A stretch of 64,000 bases of DNA, taken from positions 1,426,001 to 1,490,000 of the forward strand of contig BLYE01000001.1 of assembly GCA_016586335.1 (NCBI GenBank), in the 5' to 3' direction. The translations under genes were made by a program, and so were the position numbers. Shown in pieces: positions 8,007 through 18,005 of this stretch; the first letter of the stretch is position 1; every line of letters starts with the position of its first letter. The stretch is from Nitzschia putrida (taxonomy: Eukaryota; Bacillariophyta; Bacillariophyceae; Bacillariales; Bacillariaceae). Below the pieces are notes generated by a model, which was given only the letters and a program-made list of their open reading frames with translations, was not told the DNA's origin and did no database searches.

Positions 8007-10940
8007 TTATTCTGCAGGTTCCGCGGTACCGTTTGCTGGATCTACGATTTCCTCCAACAACACGGAGTGGTCTTTGGAATCACCGAACACATCTTCGATG
8101 TTCCCGTTGGTTTTGTCTGTTGCAAAAGGATCCGCATTATTCGCCGGGGTACTTTGGTCAGCAGGGGGTTCGAAGGCGTTGTCGAAATTAGCAAAGTCGG
8201 ACCAATCTGCACCTTGTTGAGCAGCCTGATCAGGTTCATCTTTGTTGGCGAATGCGTCGAAATTTCCAGCAAAAAGATCCATTACTGGCGCATCGCCAGG
8301 TTGTCCACCCGCGTTCAAGACGCCCTCGACAACAGCACCTCCAGAATCTCCTGATTTACCAGAGATTTCTGACTCTTCGTCGCTGCTGTCATCCTCATCC
8401 TCCTCGAACTGTTTGAACCTCCCATCGCCAAGCGGATCGTCAAACACGTACCCTCCTGCCTTCGGTCCATCGCCACTTTGTTGTGGAATCCCTGCCAACA
8501 AGTCTTGGCCGGATGCCTCTGAACCAACTGCTCCCTGACCCATGCCAAGACCAGCCATCATACTGGCAGCAATATCCAAGTCATTGTCATCCATGTCAAT
8601 GACGTCGCCTCCAACGAGCAAGCCTCGCGGTGGAAGAGGCTGCTCGGCACCGTCATCGTCATTGTAGTCACCATCGTCGGAAAGACCCGGTCGAGGCAAT
8701 TGCAATGGATCCATTCCTTGAGCCATTGGGAAGCCGCCCAAGGGGGTTGACTGGATTGCAGTTTCGGAAGCCAGTGTGCTCTGCACAAACTCCTCCCACC
8801 GGGGGAACAAAGGATGGTTTTCTACCAACTGAGCCAATATCAGTGGGACAACATCATCGGTAACCACACTTCCAGCCAATGCCTCACGATCCACAAAGTC
8901 TTCAAGGCCGGTGCCTCCTTCAGTTGGGTTCTCAGAAGATTGAGGGGGAGCATAATCCTCACCCTCGCCATTGAAGTCAGAGGTGGTACCACCCAGGCTA
9001 GGCTCCACACCGTCATTTGAACATGCGTGCACCAAAGCTTGACAGATAATGATAACGTGTCCCATATACCCGCAGCGGACTGACTGCCGCGTTGACGAGG
9101 CATACTCTCCCTCTCCTAGTGGCAGGCCATCTGCGTCCTCCTGGGGGGGTTTCTCTTCTGCAGGTTCTGATCCTTTTGTCGACGGGCCGTCTTCTGTTTC
9201 CCGGTTGGAAAAAACGTCAGCGAATTCCACAAAAGAGCCCATCACTCGGCCGAGAAGGTTACACCGGACCAAAAAGTAGGATTGAAGCTCTGCCCTGGCA
9301 TTGGCACCTTCAAACACATGAACAAGTAGATTTGCTACTGACTGATGTAACATGGAACACCACTGGAACTTCCAGAATAAGTCGAGGCAGCATTCGAGAC
9401 ATTCAGATTCACAAAGTTTGGTGTCGACATTCGGGTCCCCCAATAGGACAAGGGACTCCAAGAGGCGTACGATTCGAAGCCGTGAGGACCCCAACATCTT
9501 TTGAGGTGCGTGCAAAGAAAATTGCATGGGTGTTTCCCATGCCTCAGCTCCTTCATACTTCAACAACCCTAGGAGGTTCGACAGCATTTGTGGGAGATGT
9601 ACCAACAGTGTTTCGGAAGTGGCAAGCTCTTGCTGTTGTTGGGAAGGCTTGGGTTCTCCAGTAGGCTCTGCACCCTCGCCCATTGGTTCTTGCCCACCTT
9701 CTTCCTCGTCATCCATCATTATTCCAACTGATCCATAGCCCCCCAGCTGCAAGATAAGACTCTCCAATACATTCATTGAGCAGGTTAATCGACTGTCATG
9801 TGGACTGAAAGTCTCTCCTTCCGGGACCGTTGTGGCAGCTGTGATAAGCTTGAGAAGGACTGGATCCGTTGTGAGGGTGCACAGAATGGGTGCCGTTAGG
9901 GGCGAATTCTGAATGATGGTAATGAGTACTTCGGATGCGTTTTGGTACAAACTAAGACGACGCTCTTCATCTGACTCCACTTGTGCGTGAGGAGAAGGTT
10001 CAATCAAGCACTTGAGGAGCAAGTTCAACGCTGTCGGAGATTCCGACCAGTTGCAGCGGAAAGCACCGAAGCCGTCAATATCCATACCATCCATAGGATC
10101 GGAAACAATCTCGCCCCCTCCTTCGTTGTCTTCATCGTCCGGCCTGAATGGAAGTGGAGGTTGGGGGAGAAGCAGTCTCTGGACAATCTGCATGATTGAG
10201 TGTGCGTACAAGTGCTGGAACAAAGCATTCATAAGTGCCTCAGACCCTCGCTCTCCACCGCTATTGATGTATTGACCGAGAGCTTCGGGACGCTTACGGA
10301 AAAGCACCGACAAGATCTTGTCAAAATACCCAGCGCGGTAGTCATCGATGCTTCCGGGCTCTCCATTAAAGAGCATATCAAAGAGAAGGTCCAGTATCCG
10401 TCTTTGAGGCTTGGGAGAGGGCTCTTCTGCACCTTCTGTGGAGAGTTGTGACTGTGGCTCTTCACCCTCTTTTGTTTCGTCTGGCACAAAGCCGTCTACG
10501 AGCATATCAATGACTCCATCAATTTCGGAACAAATCACTTCGCAAGACATGTAGGTGTACCGAACATACTTAGTCTCCTCTTCTGTAGCAGAAATCAAAG
10601 GAACAGCTGGTTCGGGTTCATCGGTAGTTGTCTCTGTCTGGTCTGCAGGTGTCTCGGAAGGTTCGCAAGCCTTGTCAGGCGTACTCGTACTTGTAGCCTT
10701 GGGAGGAGGAGGTTGTGTGACGTATCGCACCAAGCCTGTTACAGACTCTACAGAAGAGAAGAACTCAATCAACTGTGGGTGTACACCCCTGAGCTCTTGC
10801 AGGAGTTCATCCTCTTGAAGCAACTGCTCTAGTGTATAGTTCCCAGTATCAAGCAAGTCTTTCAAGGGACTATCATACATAAAGGCGCCACTGCACCAAA
10901 TATCGCCAGTGACAATGCCCGCGGCGTCTAGAAGAGACAT
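8007..10940 (-). CDS. PPP6R: SAPS-domain protein, PP6 phosphatase regulatory subunit
   Basis: The protein has 977 aa in a single exon, with ATG at 10940. The N-terminus is the typical SAPS start: DLLDTGNYTLEQLLQEDE, then RGVHPQLIEFF and a VTGLVRYV segment. A helical repeat region to about residue 640 contains the conserved RILDLLFDMLF, AGYFDKIL and LLVHVFE patches. The C-terminal third is acidic and low in complexity. SAPS proteins (yeast Sap155/185/190/4, animal PP6R1-3) are scaffolds that bind the PP6/Sit4 catalytic subunit and steer it in cell-cycle and nutrient signalling. It converges on the CRT-like gene and diverges from ISCA. Confidence 0.88.
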   Translation of the reverse strand: MSLLDAAGIVTGDIWCSGAFMYDSPLKDLLDTGNYTLEQLLQEDELLQELRGVHPQLIEFFSSVESVTGLVRYVTQPPPPKATSTSTPDKACEPSETPADQTETTTDEPEPAVPLISATEEETKYVRYTYMSCEVICSEIDGVIDMLVDGFVPDETKEGEEPQSQLSTEGAEEPSPKPQRRILDLLFDMLFNGEPGSIDDYRAGYFDKILSVLFRKRPEALGQYINSGGERGSEALMNALFQHLYAHSIMQIVQRLLLPQPPLPFRPDDEDNEGGGEIVSDPMDGMDIDGFGAFRCNWSESPTALNLLLKCLIEPSPHAQVESDEERRLSLYQNASEVLITIIQNSPLTAPILCTLTTDPVLLKLITAATTVPEGETFSPHDSRLTCSMNVLESLILQLGGYGSVGIMMDDEEEGGQEPMGEGAEPTGEPKPSQQQQELATSETLLVHLPQMLSNLLGLLKYEGAEAWETPMQFSLHAPQKMLGSSRLRIVRLLESLVLLGDPNVDTKLCESECLECCLDLFWKFQWCSMLHQSVANLLVHVFEGANARAELQSYFLVRCNLLGRVMGSFVEFADVFSNRETEDGPSTKGSEPAEEKPPQEDADGLPLGEGEYASSTRQSVRCGYMGHVIIICQALVHACSNDGVEPSLGGTTSDFNGEGEDYAPPQSSENPTEGGTGLEDFVDREALAGSVVTDDVVPLILAQLVENHPLFPRWEEFVQSTLASETAIQSTPLGGFPMAQGMDPLQLPRPGLSDDGDYNDDDGAEQPLPPRGLLVGGDVIDMDDNDLDIAASMMAGLGMGQGAVGSEASGQDLLAGIPQQSGDGPKAGGYVFDDPLGDGRFKQFEEDEDDSSDEESEISGKSGDSGGAVVEGVLNAGGQPGDAPVMDLFAGNFDAFANKDEPDQAAQQGADWSDFANFDNAFEPPADQSTPANNADPFATDKTNGNIEDVFGDSKDHSVLLEEIVDPANGTAEPAE

Positions 10941-11674
10941 GATTGCAGATGACGCTGAAATGATAGGCCAAGGGGATCACACGAGTTGAACGACTCGCTG
11001 CAGTTGGACAAACAAAAGGAGACCACGAAACGGAGAATTCAACAACAGATACCCTCCAACTCGCGTTCCAAAAATAGGCACAACCACAAATTCAGAGAAT
11101 CCACAGTGGTTATAGTTAGTAGTAGTACTGTATGCCCTGTAGATAATACCCAATAGACCCCAATTGTGAGCTTGATTTGTTTTCCTACCACTGGTTGGAT
11201 TGGGTGGTAGCTTCCACGCTCTACAGGATCCTGAGAGGGGCGTGGATGTTTCTCTAGCTAGAGGCAAGTGCACTTCGTACTTGAGTTTGCCGCACTTGCA
11301 AACGGCAGCAGGCACTGCTGCAACTCGTACCAAACTACGACGTTTACAAAGACCAAAATGCCACTTGTGAGACATGCTTTGCCAACCAACGGGCATTGGC
11401 AACATTCCTTTCCTCACTCATATGATACGTAGAATCCAGTACTTAACCGTGGAATCAGAATTGACAAAGTAGGCCGACACATCGCGTGGTCGGAAATGGA
11501 ACTGTGCCTCATCTATGGTATCCCATGTACATAGGAGACGACTCCAAGCAGTCGAACCAATCAAACTTCCGCTACCACCTTCTGGCGGAGAAACTCAAAC
11601 CCAAGCCTCTCCACTTCCCTCGCCTCTCGCACTTTCTCCATTCGTGCCATCCATCCCATCACCTCGCATTCACC
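10941..11674. other. Divergent intergenic region (SAPS / ISCA)
   Basis: These 734 bp separate two start codons and should hold both promoters. A minus-strand open frame at 10977-11417 has no recognisable domain and abuts the SAPS start, so I treat it as chance. A short TAGTAGTAGTAC stretch near 11120 is of the kind found in other gaps of this window. No RNA gene is seen. Confidence 0.45.
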
Positions 11675-12250
11675 ATGATGAATTCCCTTGTAAACGTGAC
11701 ACATCGAAGGCTGGCCACTACTCTGGCACCAATCTCCACACCACTTGCACAACGCCTGTTTTCGAGTGCTGCAGCTGAGCCTCAGGCAAAGCCCCGACGA
11801 CGAACCCTCGAGACGAAGGATCCCATTGTTTTGGTACGTATTCTTCGCTGTTCCTCTTTGGGTGACAACTAGTGGCGCGAAACATTATCTTGTTGTCTCA
11901 CACACCATTTGCTTTGTCCTGTACTGTAATCGTAGACGGAACGTGCTGCAGATCGCATCAAGAGTATACTTAGTGGTGGCAATGGAGACGGTGCCTTGGG
12001 AATTCGGCTAGGCACCAAGAAACGAGGATGCAATGGTCTCAGCTACACCTTGAATTACGCCTTTGAAAAGAATGCCAAGGATGTTGAAGTGCAAGCGCAC
12101 GGTGTTACCATCTTTATTGAACCCATGGCTCTCTTCAATATTGTAGGAACTACCATGGACTGGGAAGAGACAGAGTTGGCCAGTGAGTTCACATTCAATA
12201 ATCCTAACTCCAAGGGAGAATGTGGATGTGGAGAGTCCTTTACCGTCTAA
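11675..12250 (+). CDS. ISCA1: Mitochondrial iron-sulfur cluster assembly protein ISCA1-like
   Basis: Two exons, 11675-11833 and 11936-12250, with a 102-bp phase-0 intron (GTACGT...TAG), give 157 aa. The first 50 residues are basic and Ser/Ala-rich (THRRLATTLAP, RLFSSAAAEP), as expected for a mitochondrial presequence. The A-type carrier domain follows: ITERAADRIK-like start, RLGTKKRGCNGLSY and the C-terminal GECGCGESF, giving the three conserved cysteines (C-x-n-C-x-C). Such proteins bind iron or Fe-S and deliver 4Fe-4S clusters to mitochondrial enzymes. Two consecutive ATGs (11675, 11678) are both possible starts. Confidence 0.92.
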
Positions 12251-12553
12251 TTTGCATTGAGTTAATGCCAAAAATGAGGCAAAACATACTCAACATCGAC
12301 CAGCTCCACAATACAGTTTTCCAGGCTGCATGCATGCATGACTAAGTACCCAATATCTCTGATACATCCTTTCAGAAAATAAAAATAGTATGCTCTACTG
12401 TTAATTCAGGCCTTTGACAAAAAATATTGAATTTTTGTACAGCTAGTATACCAGTGATTTCAGTATGGAGAGGTGATAACAACTATGTACACTACTTACA
12501 CTCATTCCATAGACTAGAATGGGGTGTCCGAACAAAGATAGCAGATAGTTCTT
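12251..12553. other. Convergent intergenic region
   Basis: This is 3' flank for ISCA and for the coiled-coil protein gene on the other strand. It contains a GCATGCATGCATG palindromic run near 12330 and an A/T-rich stretch about 12375-12440 that could hold poly(A) signals. Nothing else is recognised. Confidence 0.4.
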
Positions 12554-15500
12554 CTATCCAAAGGGGTCAAACGGGTTCATTGGCGGTGGTTGCTGTGGAG
12601 TTTGCAGTGGAGATGACGCTTGGTAGTACGTCGGGCCACACCCAACCCCGGCTGTTGGTGCCTGAGCTTGATTCTGCCATTGGCGCATTCCTCCGTTCAC
12701 TTGCTGGAGCATTATTGGTTGTTGAAACATAAAGGGCTGCTGCACTTGGAACCCGCCCGCGATTTGTTGGCCATTCGACATGATGCTCGAGTTCCCTTCC
12801 AAACTCGCTGGAGCCATACCAATCACCATGTATGGGTTTTCTGTCACAAACGCCGCTTGGTTAAATTGGTCCATTGAAGTCGCTGAATAGGCTTGAGGCG
12901 GTTGGCTTTGAAACATTGCCGTAGAAGCGATAGGGACGGCTCCTAACGATACATTTGTTGGGAAGGATATCACCGGGACTACGTCGCCAGCAAGGTTAGA
13001 CGATGCGTTCGGTCCCAATGGGTCAAACTGGCTCAGAGTTGCCTTCTGTGCAGGTGGTGCAAAATTCGATGTGACACTGGAAGTTAGACTGGCACCTGCA
13101 GGACGCTGTTGCGTAGTGGCTGCTGCCGGCAACTGTAGGGGAGGGGCGGCAGACAACTCTGGTCCCCTGTTTCCTCCGGAAGGAGCCCCCTTGGCATCTG
13201 CCATAGCGTTGATCTCAGACGCTAGTCTATTCGAACCTTGAAAATCCGGCTCCCTGAAGAAACCACTTCCGGTGCTGTTGCTCCGTATGTGCCTATGTCT
13301 AGTGTCCTTGGCCTTGCCTTCCAAAGATGTCCGGGGAACGGAAATTGTTGCAGCCCTTGTTGGACTTGGTGCTGGCGGTTTGCCTAAAGCCGCTTCTTGT
13401 GGTTGTGGCTGTGGTTGTGGCTGTGGTTGTGGTTGTAGCTGTGGTTGGCGGACAGTTGAAGCTGGTTGGGTTTGTTGGATACCTGTATTTGTCGGCTTTG
13501 CCGTTCCATCCATCTGGTTAGGGTTTTGTGCACCATTTGGTGGTACAGCTGTCTGCAGGCCAGCCGTACGCGGCACCGCATTCAACTTGGGAGAAGCACC
13601 ATTTGATCCCTTGTTGCCGTTTGCTCTGCCCCCTGCGTCGGAAGCAATAGTTCCCTTTTCTGGATTGGGTGTAGGGACTACCGGTTTGCCTCCAACTGTT
13701 TCACCAGTTGCCTCTCGCAGCTTCTTTCTAAGCTCCACGCACCGAGCTTCCGCTCTTTGACGGAGCACAACCTCTTCTTTTAGCTTGCGGTCCAACTCTC
13801 TATTTTTGGCCTCCAGCTCTTTGTTTTTGTCGCGCTGTTCGTAGAAGGACAATCGAGTTAGTACAGAGCATAATAACCACATCAAGAAACAACGAAACGT
13901 ACCAGCAATTTTGCATCCGTCTGCAGGCTCCGAACCATGCGATCTGCTTCACACACCTCCGATTTCATTTGATCCAGGAAGTAAGAAATCTTTCCAAGTC
14001 CGAATTTTCCATAAACACCATTGGTAGAAAAAGATTGTGGAGCAGCTTTCTGAGGACGCCTCACCGGTGCCGGCTTGAAACTTGCTGGTTTCCTGGCCTG
14101 ATTGGGAAGACTCTCCGCTGCCTGGGGAACTGGAATTGGAGTTTGTAAGGGCGTGTGCGAAGGCGTATGTGACGGAGTTTGCATGCTTGAAACTGCAGGA
14201 CTAGGGGTTGGCTGAGGCAAAGGGGGGTCTTTGACGGGAGCGTCATTTGGTACAGTCGCAATATTGGCTGGAATATATTGAGCAGCAGGAGGTGCCTGTT
14301 CGGAAATCGTACCACTACGAGGACGCTGAGCCACTCCATCAGGTGGCACTGATCCTGGCGCGGGTACATGTACCTGTGCCGGTACCGGAGGTGGTGGTGG
14401 TGGCATGCCATCGACAGGCTGCAGTGGAGCTGACATTTGTGCAGGTGGAGTTTGGATTGGAACATGGACATCAGGTGCCGACTGTGAAATAACCGGAATA
14501 ATGGGCACTTCCTGAACAGACGATGGCACTGCAAACTGAGTGACAACTTGAGGTGGAGTCGGCAAATTGGAATTTAGTTGGCCGGGAGCCGGTTGCGGAG
14601 GTGGCACGGATGCTTCTGTAGGAAACGACTGAGGTGGTTGCTGAGGAACAGGTACTGTTTGAGGGATCGAAACAGGGTCTCTGACATTGGTCACCACAAA
14701 ACGCCCCTTCTTCTTGACCATCGGAATGTTGGTGCCATCAAAAGTTTCTTGAGCCATGGGGACAGACAACTGAGAAACAACCGATTGCGTTTGCATTGGA
14801 ACAGCGATGTTAGCCGGAACAACATTGGGGTTGGTTTGAACAACACCTTGTGAAATGGTTGGGAGTGCGGTCATGGGAGTAGTCGCTGTTTCGACGGGTG
14901 CACCAGCGATGATGGGGACAGATTGTGTCACTGAAGGAGTTTCCTGCAAAAACTTGAAGCGGCCTTTGGTCTTTTTGACAAACTGCACTCCACCTCCTTG
15001 AATCTTGAGAATTGGGATAGTTCCCACCATGCCCAAGATCTGATCCTGTGGAAGAGACTGCGAAGCACAGCCTTGAGGCTGTTCATCTGGCGCCTGGCTG
15101 ACGGAGTTGACATCGACCGGCTGGCCATCTTGTGAAACAGGATAGGTTACCACCCCAGGAATCTGATAGAGGACAGTTTGTTGCGGTTGTTGCACGTACT
15201 GTGTTTCTGGGGAGTCGGCTGGTGGGCCTGGCTCCGCTGTCGAGGGTTGATATGGGACGGCTACCAAAAGGGGCGGTGCTTGGGAAACGAGGTTCATTCC
15301 TTCGATATGCTGGGGTGTATGGGATGCAGCAGGAGGAAGATCCTGCTGTGGTAGATCCGAAAGAGACGCAGGATTCAATGGTCCTGCAAGAGGTGTTTGT
15401 TCATTGTCAGTTGGGGGAAGCCGCTTGGAAGTAGGTCCGTTCTGTGTCGCCTGAAGCTTTTGTTCCGCCAACGTAGCAGCTCCGATGCTGTCCAAGACGG

Positions 15501-15909
15501 AGGCAACCGACCCTGTTGAACCAGCATCGGATGGTATTTGCACTGTCTTGACAGTAACAGGCGCTGATTGAGTTCTTGCCATTCTTTCTGAAGGCAAGGG
15601 AAGTGTTCTACCTGGAGGAAAACCATAAATGGTTTCCTTGGTTACAATGGACGTGTCCGCTCGAGTGCTAGATGCAGAACTAGACCTAGTGGGAGGTTGC
15701 CGATCGAGGACAGTCGCGGGTTCCAGAGCTCGGTTGGTACGGACACTCAACGGTGAACTGTCAACTGGTGGAAAATCAGAATTGGATTGCAAGGAATCTG
15801 GAGAAACTTCTGAAGGAACAGCTCTCGGGGGCATTATTTGGAGACCGTCGGCAGATTCCTGTCCAAGGCGAGGGGGAAACGCAGAGGATTCCTCTTGTGC
15901 CTCGACCAT
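12554..15909 (-). CDS. Large Pro/Gln-rich protein with two KGRF motifs and a coiled coil
   Basis: Two exons, 15909-13903 and 13834-12554, are joined by a 68-bp phase-0 intron (GTACGT...CAG), giving about 1095 aa. I do not recognise the protein by name. Most of it is disordered and rich in Pro, Gln, Ser and Val. Two similar modules stand out: VKKTKGRFKF near residue 313 and VKKKGRFVV near residue 400. The second contains R-F-x-V, the docking motif bound by the CCT domain of SPAK/OSR1/Fray kinases and found in WNKs. Near residues 640-720 comes a Gly-rich segment (YGKFGLGKISYFLD) leading into a charged coiled coil that continues across the exon junction. A (QP)n repeat follows, then a Gln/Asn/Met-rich tail ending in NPFDPFG. 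A scaffold role is inference only. Confidence 0.7.
13398..13447 (-). repeat. Coding microsatellite, Gln-Pro repeat
   Basis: This is an imperfect hexamer repeat (GTGGTT/GTGGCT units on the plus strand) that encodes alternating Gln-Pro in the KGRF/coiled-coil protein. It is likely to vary in length between alleles. Confidence 0.75.
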
Positions 15910-16368
15910 TTTTTAACTCTCTACGACGATCTGAAACTAAGCACCGACGCAGTCCGCAGTCTTGATGTCTCCAATCTCGTTCACACTCGATGATGATGTT
16001 ATTGTTCTTCTAGCTGCGCGTTGGGAACAAACGTGCAGGGAGAGTTGAGCACTATGTGAATGTCTACTAGTAGCTAGCTGGCATCGAATGGAGCTCGAGC
16101 TTGGACCAAGAATTCTCGGACCCTCCCTGGTCATTTGAGTCAACAGAACAGGAAAACTCGACCTCGCCGTCGCTTGGGATGGACGTATGTCGTATGTAGC
16201 ATACATATAAACAGACAGAGCTGCTTGGCTGGACACCAATCATTTTTCCATTTTCCATCGTTGGATTTTCTTTGCAAAACAATACGGGTACCCAAGTGGA
16301 CTGGAAGCAGCAACTTGTTCCACAACTTGACTACAAATCTCACCTCAACGGAATCTACAACCAATACA
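15910..16368. other. Divergent intergenic region
   Basis: These 459 bp lie between the start codon of the KGRF protein (minus) and that of the nucleolar-type protein (plus). The plus-side open frame continues upstream to 16135, but the added residues look like leader. A CATATAAACA sequence near 16201 could serve as a TATA-like element for the plus gene. No RNA gene is recognised. Confidence 0.4.
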
Positions 16369-17181
16369 ATGACCGAGTTTGATGCCCAGGGGTTCTCGGC
16401 TGTGAAATCTTTCTTTGGAAATGACAACGACGCTTCAGAGGAACATGCAACGACCAGCCAACCCGTGTTGACGACGAAATCTCGCAAGAACAAACGTGGG
16501 GGTCTGGGAAGTACTACTTCCAAAACTTCTCTGAGAAGTGAAGCCCTGACTGAGAGCTTACTCAAGGTAGGTCGAAAGCGCGGCCGTACGGAAGAGGATG
16601 GAGACGAGGAAACAGGCGTTGATGTGGGAGATGAAGAAGAATTGGGCAGGACAACCATTGTTCAGGAAACAGACGATCCCCAAGGAGAAGAGACAGAAAA
16701 GACCGAGCCCAAAAATCCCTCGAAGAAACTCGGTAAAAAAGAGCGTCAGCGTCTGAAAGCACAAGGTGGGGAAGTGAAACCAGCACCCGAAGCCACCGAG
16801 GAAGTGGAAGAGGAACATCCAACCGAAGAAGGCGAGGCATTGGATACTTCTGACAAGCCTAAAAAGCCCAAACGAAGAAAGATCCGAAGTAAGCAAAAAA
16901 ACATTCGGAAAGATAATCGTGAAACTAAGCCCAATCATCTCCTTGTGGGAAAAAGACAATACCAAGGGAGACCACTGACAGCTGAAACTCGAGCCAAACT
17001 CAATCTCCCTCCACCCAAGGTACGAGCTCCATTTGTCTCCGATTCCAAGCCTATGATCCCGGAGGCAGATGAAGGTGGCCTTGGTATTGACAAGCTCCTA
17101 GAGGACCCCGGACAGGTCATTCAGCAACCTTCCAAACGAAAGACTAGTTCCAAAAAGAAGAAAAAATATAAGAACTTGTAA
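16369..17181 (+). CDS. Basic nucleolar-type protein, unnamed
   Basis: The chosen ATG at 16369 follows an ACAACCAATACA leader and gives 270 aa. The N-terminal half is acidic and polar, with SRKNKRGGLG and VGRKRGRTEEDGDEE. The C-terminal half is dominated by basic clusters: KKLGKKERQRLKAQ, then PKKPKRRKIRSKQKNIRKD, then QYQGRPLTAETRAKLNL, and it ends in SSKKKKKYKNL. The RSKQKN-(I/L)-(R/K)-KD block followed by a GRPLT segment looks like a conserved element seen in small nuclear or nucleolar eukaryotic proteins, but I cannot name the family with certainty. A ribosome-biogenesis role is suggested only by composition. Confidence 0.6.
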   Translation: MTEFDAQGFSAVKSFFGNDNDASEEHATTSQPVLTTKSRKNKRGGLGSTTSKTSLRSEALTESLLKVGRKRGRTEEDGDEETGVDVGDEEELGRTTIVQETDDPQGEETEKTEPKNPSKKLGKKERQRLKAQGGEVKPAPEATEEVEEEHPTEEGEALDTSDKPKKPKRRKIRSKQKNIRKDNRETKPNHLLVGKRQYQGRPLTAETRAKLNLPPPKVRAPFVSDSKPMIPEADEGGLGIDKLLEDPGQVIQQPSKRKTSSKKKKKYKNL

Positions 17182-17319
17182 GAAGTGATAGTCATGCTCC
17201 ATCGTTATATTATCAGCTATTGGTTACACTGGTGGATCCCATAAACTTCCATGAAATTCCCTAGTCCCATAGGACACATTCAGAGGATACAACCACCCGA
17301 TCGTTCCCTTCGTATTTTC

Positions 17320-17778
17320 TTAATCAAGGTCAGAGTCGTCACCGTCTGCCTCCTCGGCCGCTTCTCGCTCAAGGCGTTCTTTTAGCATTTCTACAATGGC
17401 CTTTTGTGTTCTCTTCTCGAGTTTTGCCAGCTTGCTCTGAATATCGCGTTTCAAATCCCAGTTGATTTTCTTCCGCTCTACCTCCTCTGGTTCGTTTCCC
17501 CTTCCCTTATTCTGCGAAATCTCCTCCTGTGCTTGAGTGAGAGCTTCCTCCAATGCTGAAGAAGAATTGTCCTCTACCTTTTGTCGCTTAGGCGGTGATT
17601 CGTCTTTCATTTCGAGGTTGGCATCCTTGGGTGCGTAGTTGCGAAAGACGACTGCTTGGGGCTGGGCAGCGTTCATATCGGCAGGTGCATCATTTTCCGT
17701 TGGCTCACTCTCCTCTTGCTTCTTTGTACGGCCTGCTTTGGCAGCCAAGGCTGCTAGTCGAGCTTTGCGATCTCCCAT
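17320..17778 (-). CDS. CCDC12: CCDC12 / Cwf18-like pre-mRNA splicing factor
   Basis: ATG at 17778 gives 152 aa. The start MGDRKARLAALAAKAGR is the typical N-terminus of the Cwf18/CCDC12 family. It is followed by VVFRNYAPKDANLE, the conserved F-R-N-Y-x-P motif, and a C-terminal NWDLKRDIQSKLAKLEKRT helix ending in an acidic DDSDLD tail. CCDC12 is a component of activated spliceosomes and associates with the Prp19-related complex. It is convergent with the preceding basic protein gene (138 bp apart). Confidence 0.9.
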   Translation of the reverse strand: MGDRKARLAALAAKAGRTKKQEESEPTENDAPADMNAAQPQAVVFRNYAPKDANLEMKDESPPKRQKVEDNSSSALEEALTQAQEEISQNKGRGNEPEEVERKKINWDLKRDIQSKLAKLEKRTQKAIVEMLKERLEREAAEEADGDDSDLD

Positions 17779-18005
17779 GCTTCCAATATCGTTGAGGTTG
17801 CTCGAACACAAATATTAATTGTTGTTGTGCTGGTGCGTGATGTTTTTGCTCATAACCTCGCTTCCAAATTGATCGACTTGTTCGACTTCAGCAGTGAAGT
17901 CTGAGTGCTCGACTCTTATTGGCCTTCGAAGTAACGGGCATAGTGGGAAAGGAGCTAACGCCTTGATGCTAACGTTTTATTTCGTTCTATTCATGATATT
18001 TGACA

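Noticed and set aside
10977..11417. 146-codon open frame on the minus strand upstream of the SAPS gene
   Set aside because: No domain, uneven composition, and it occupies a divergent promoter region; most likely chance.
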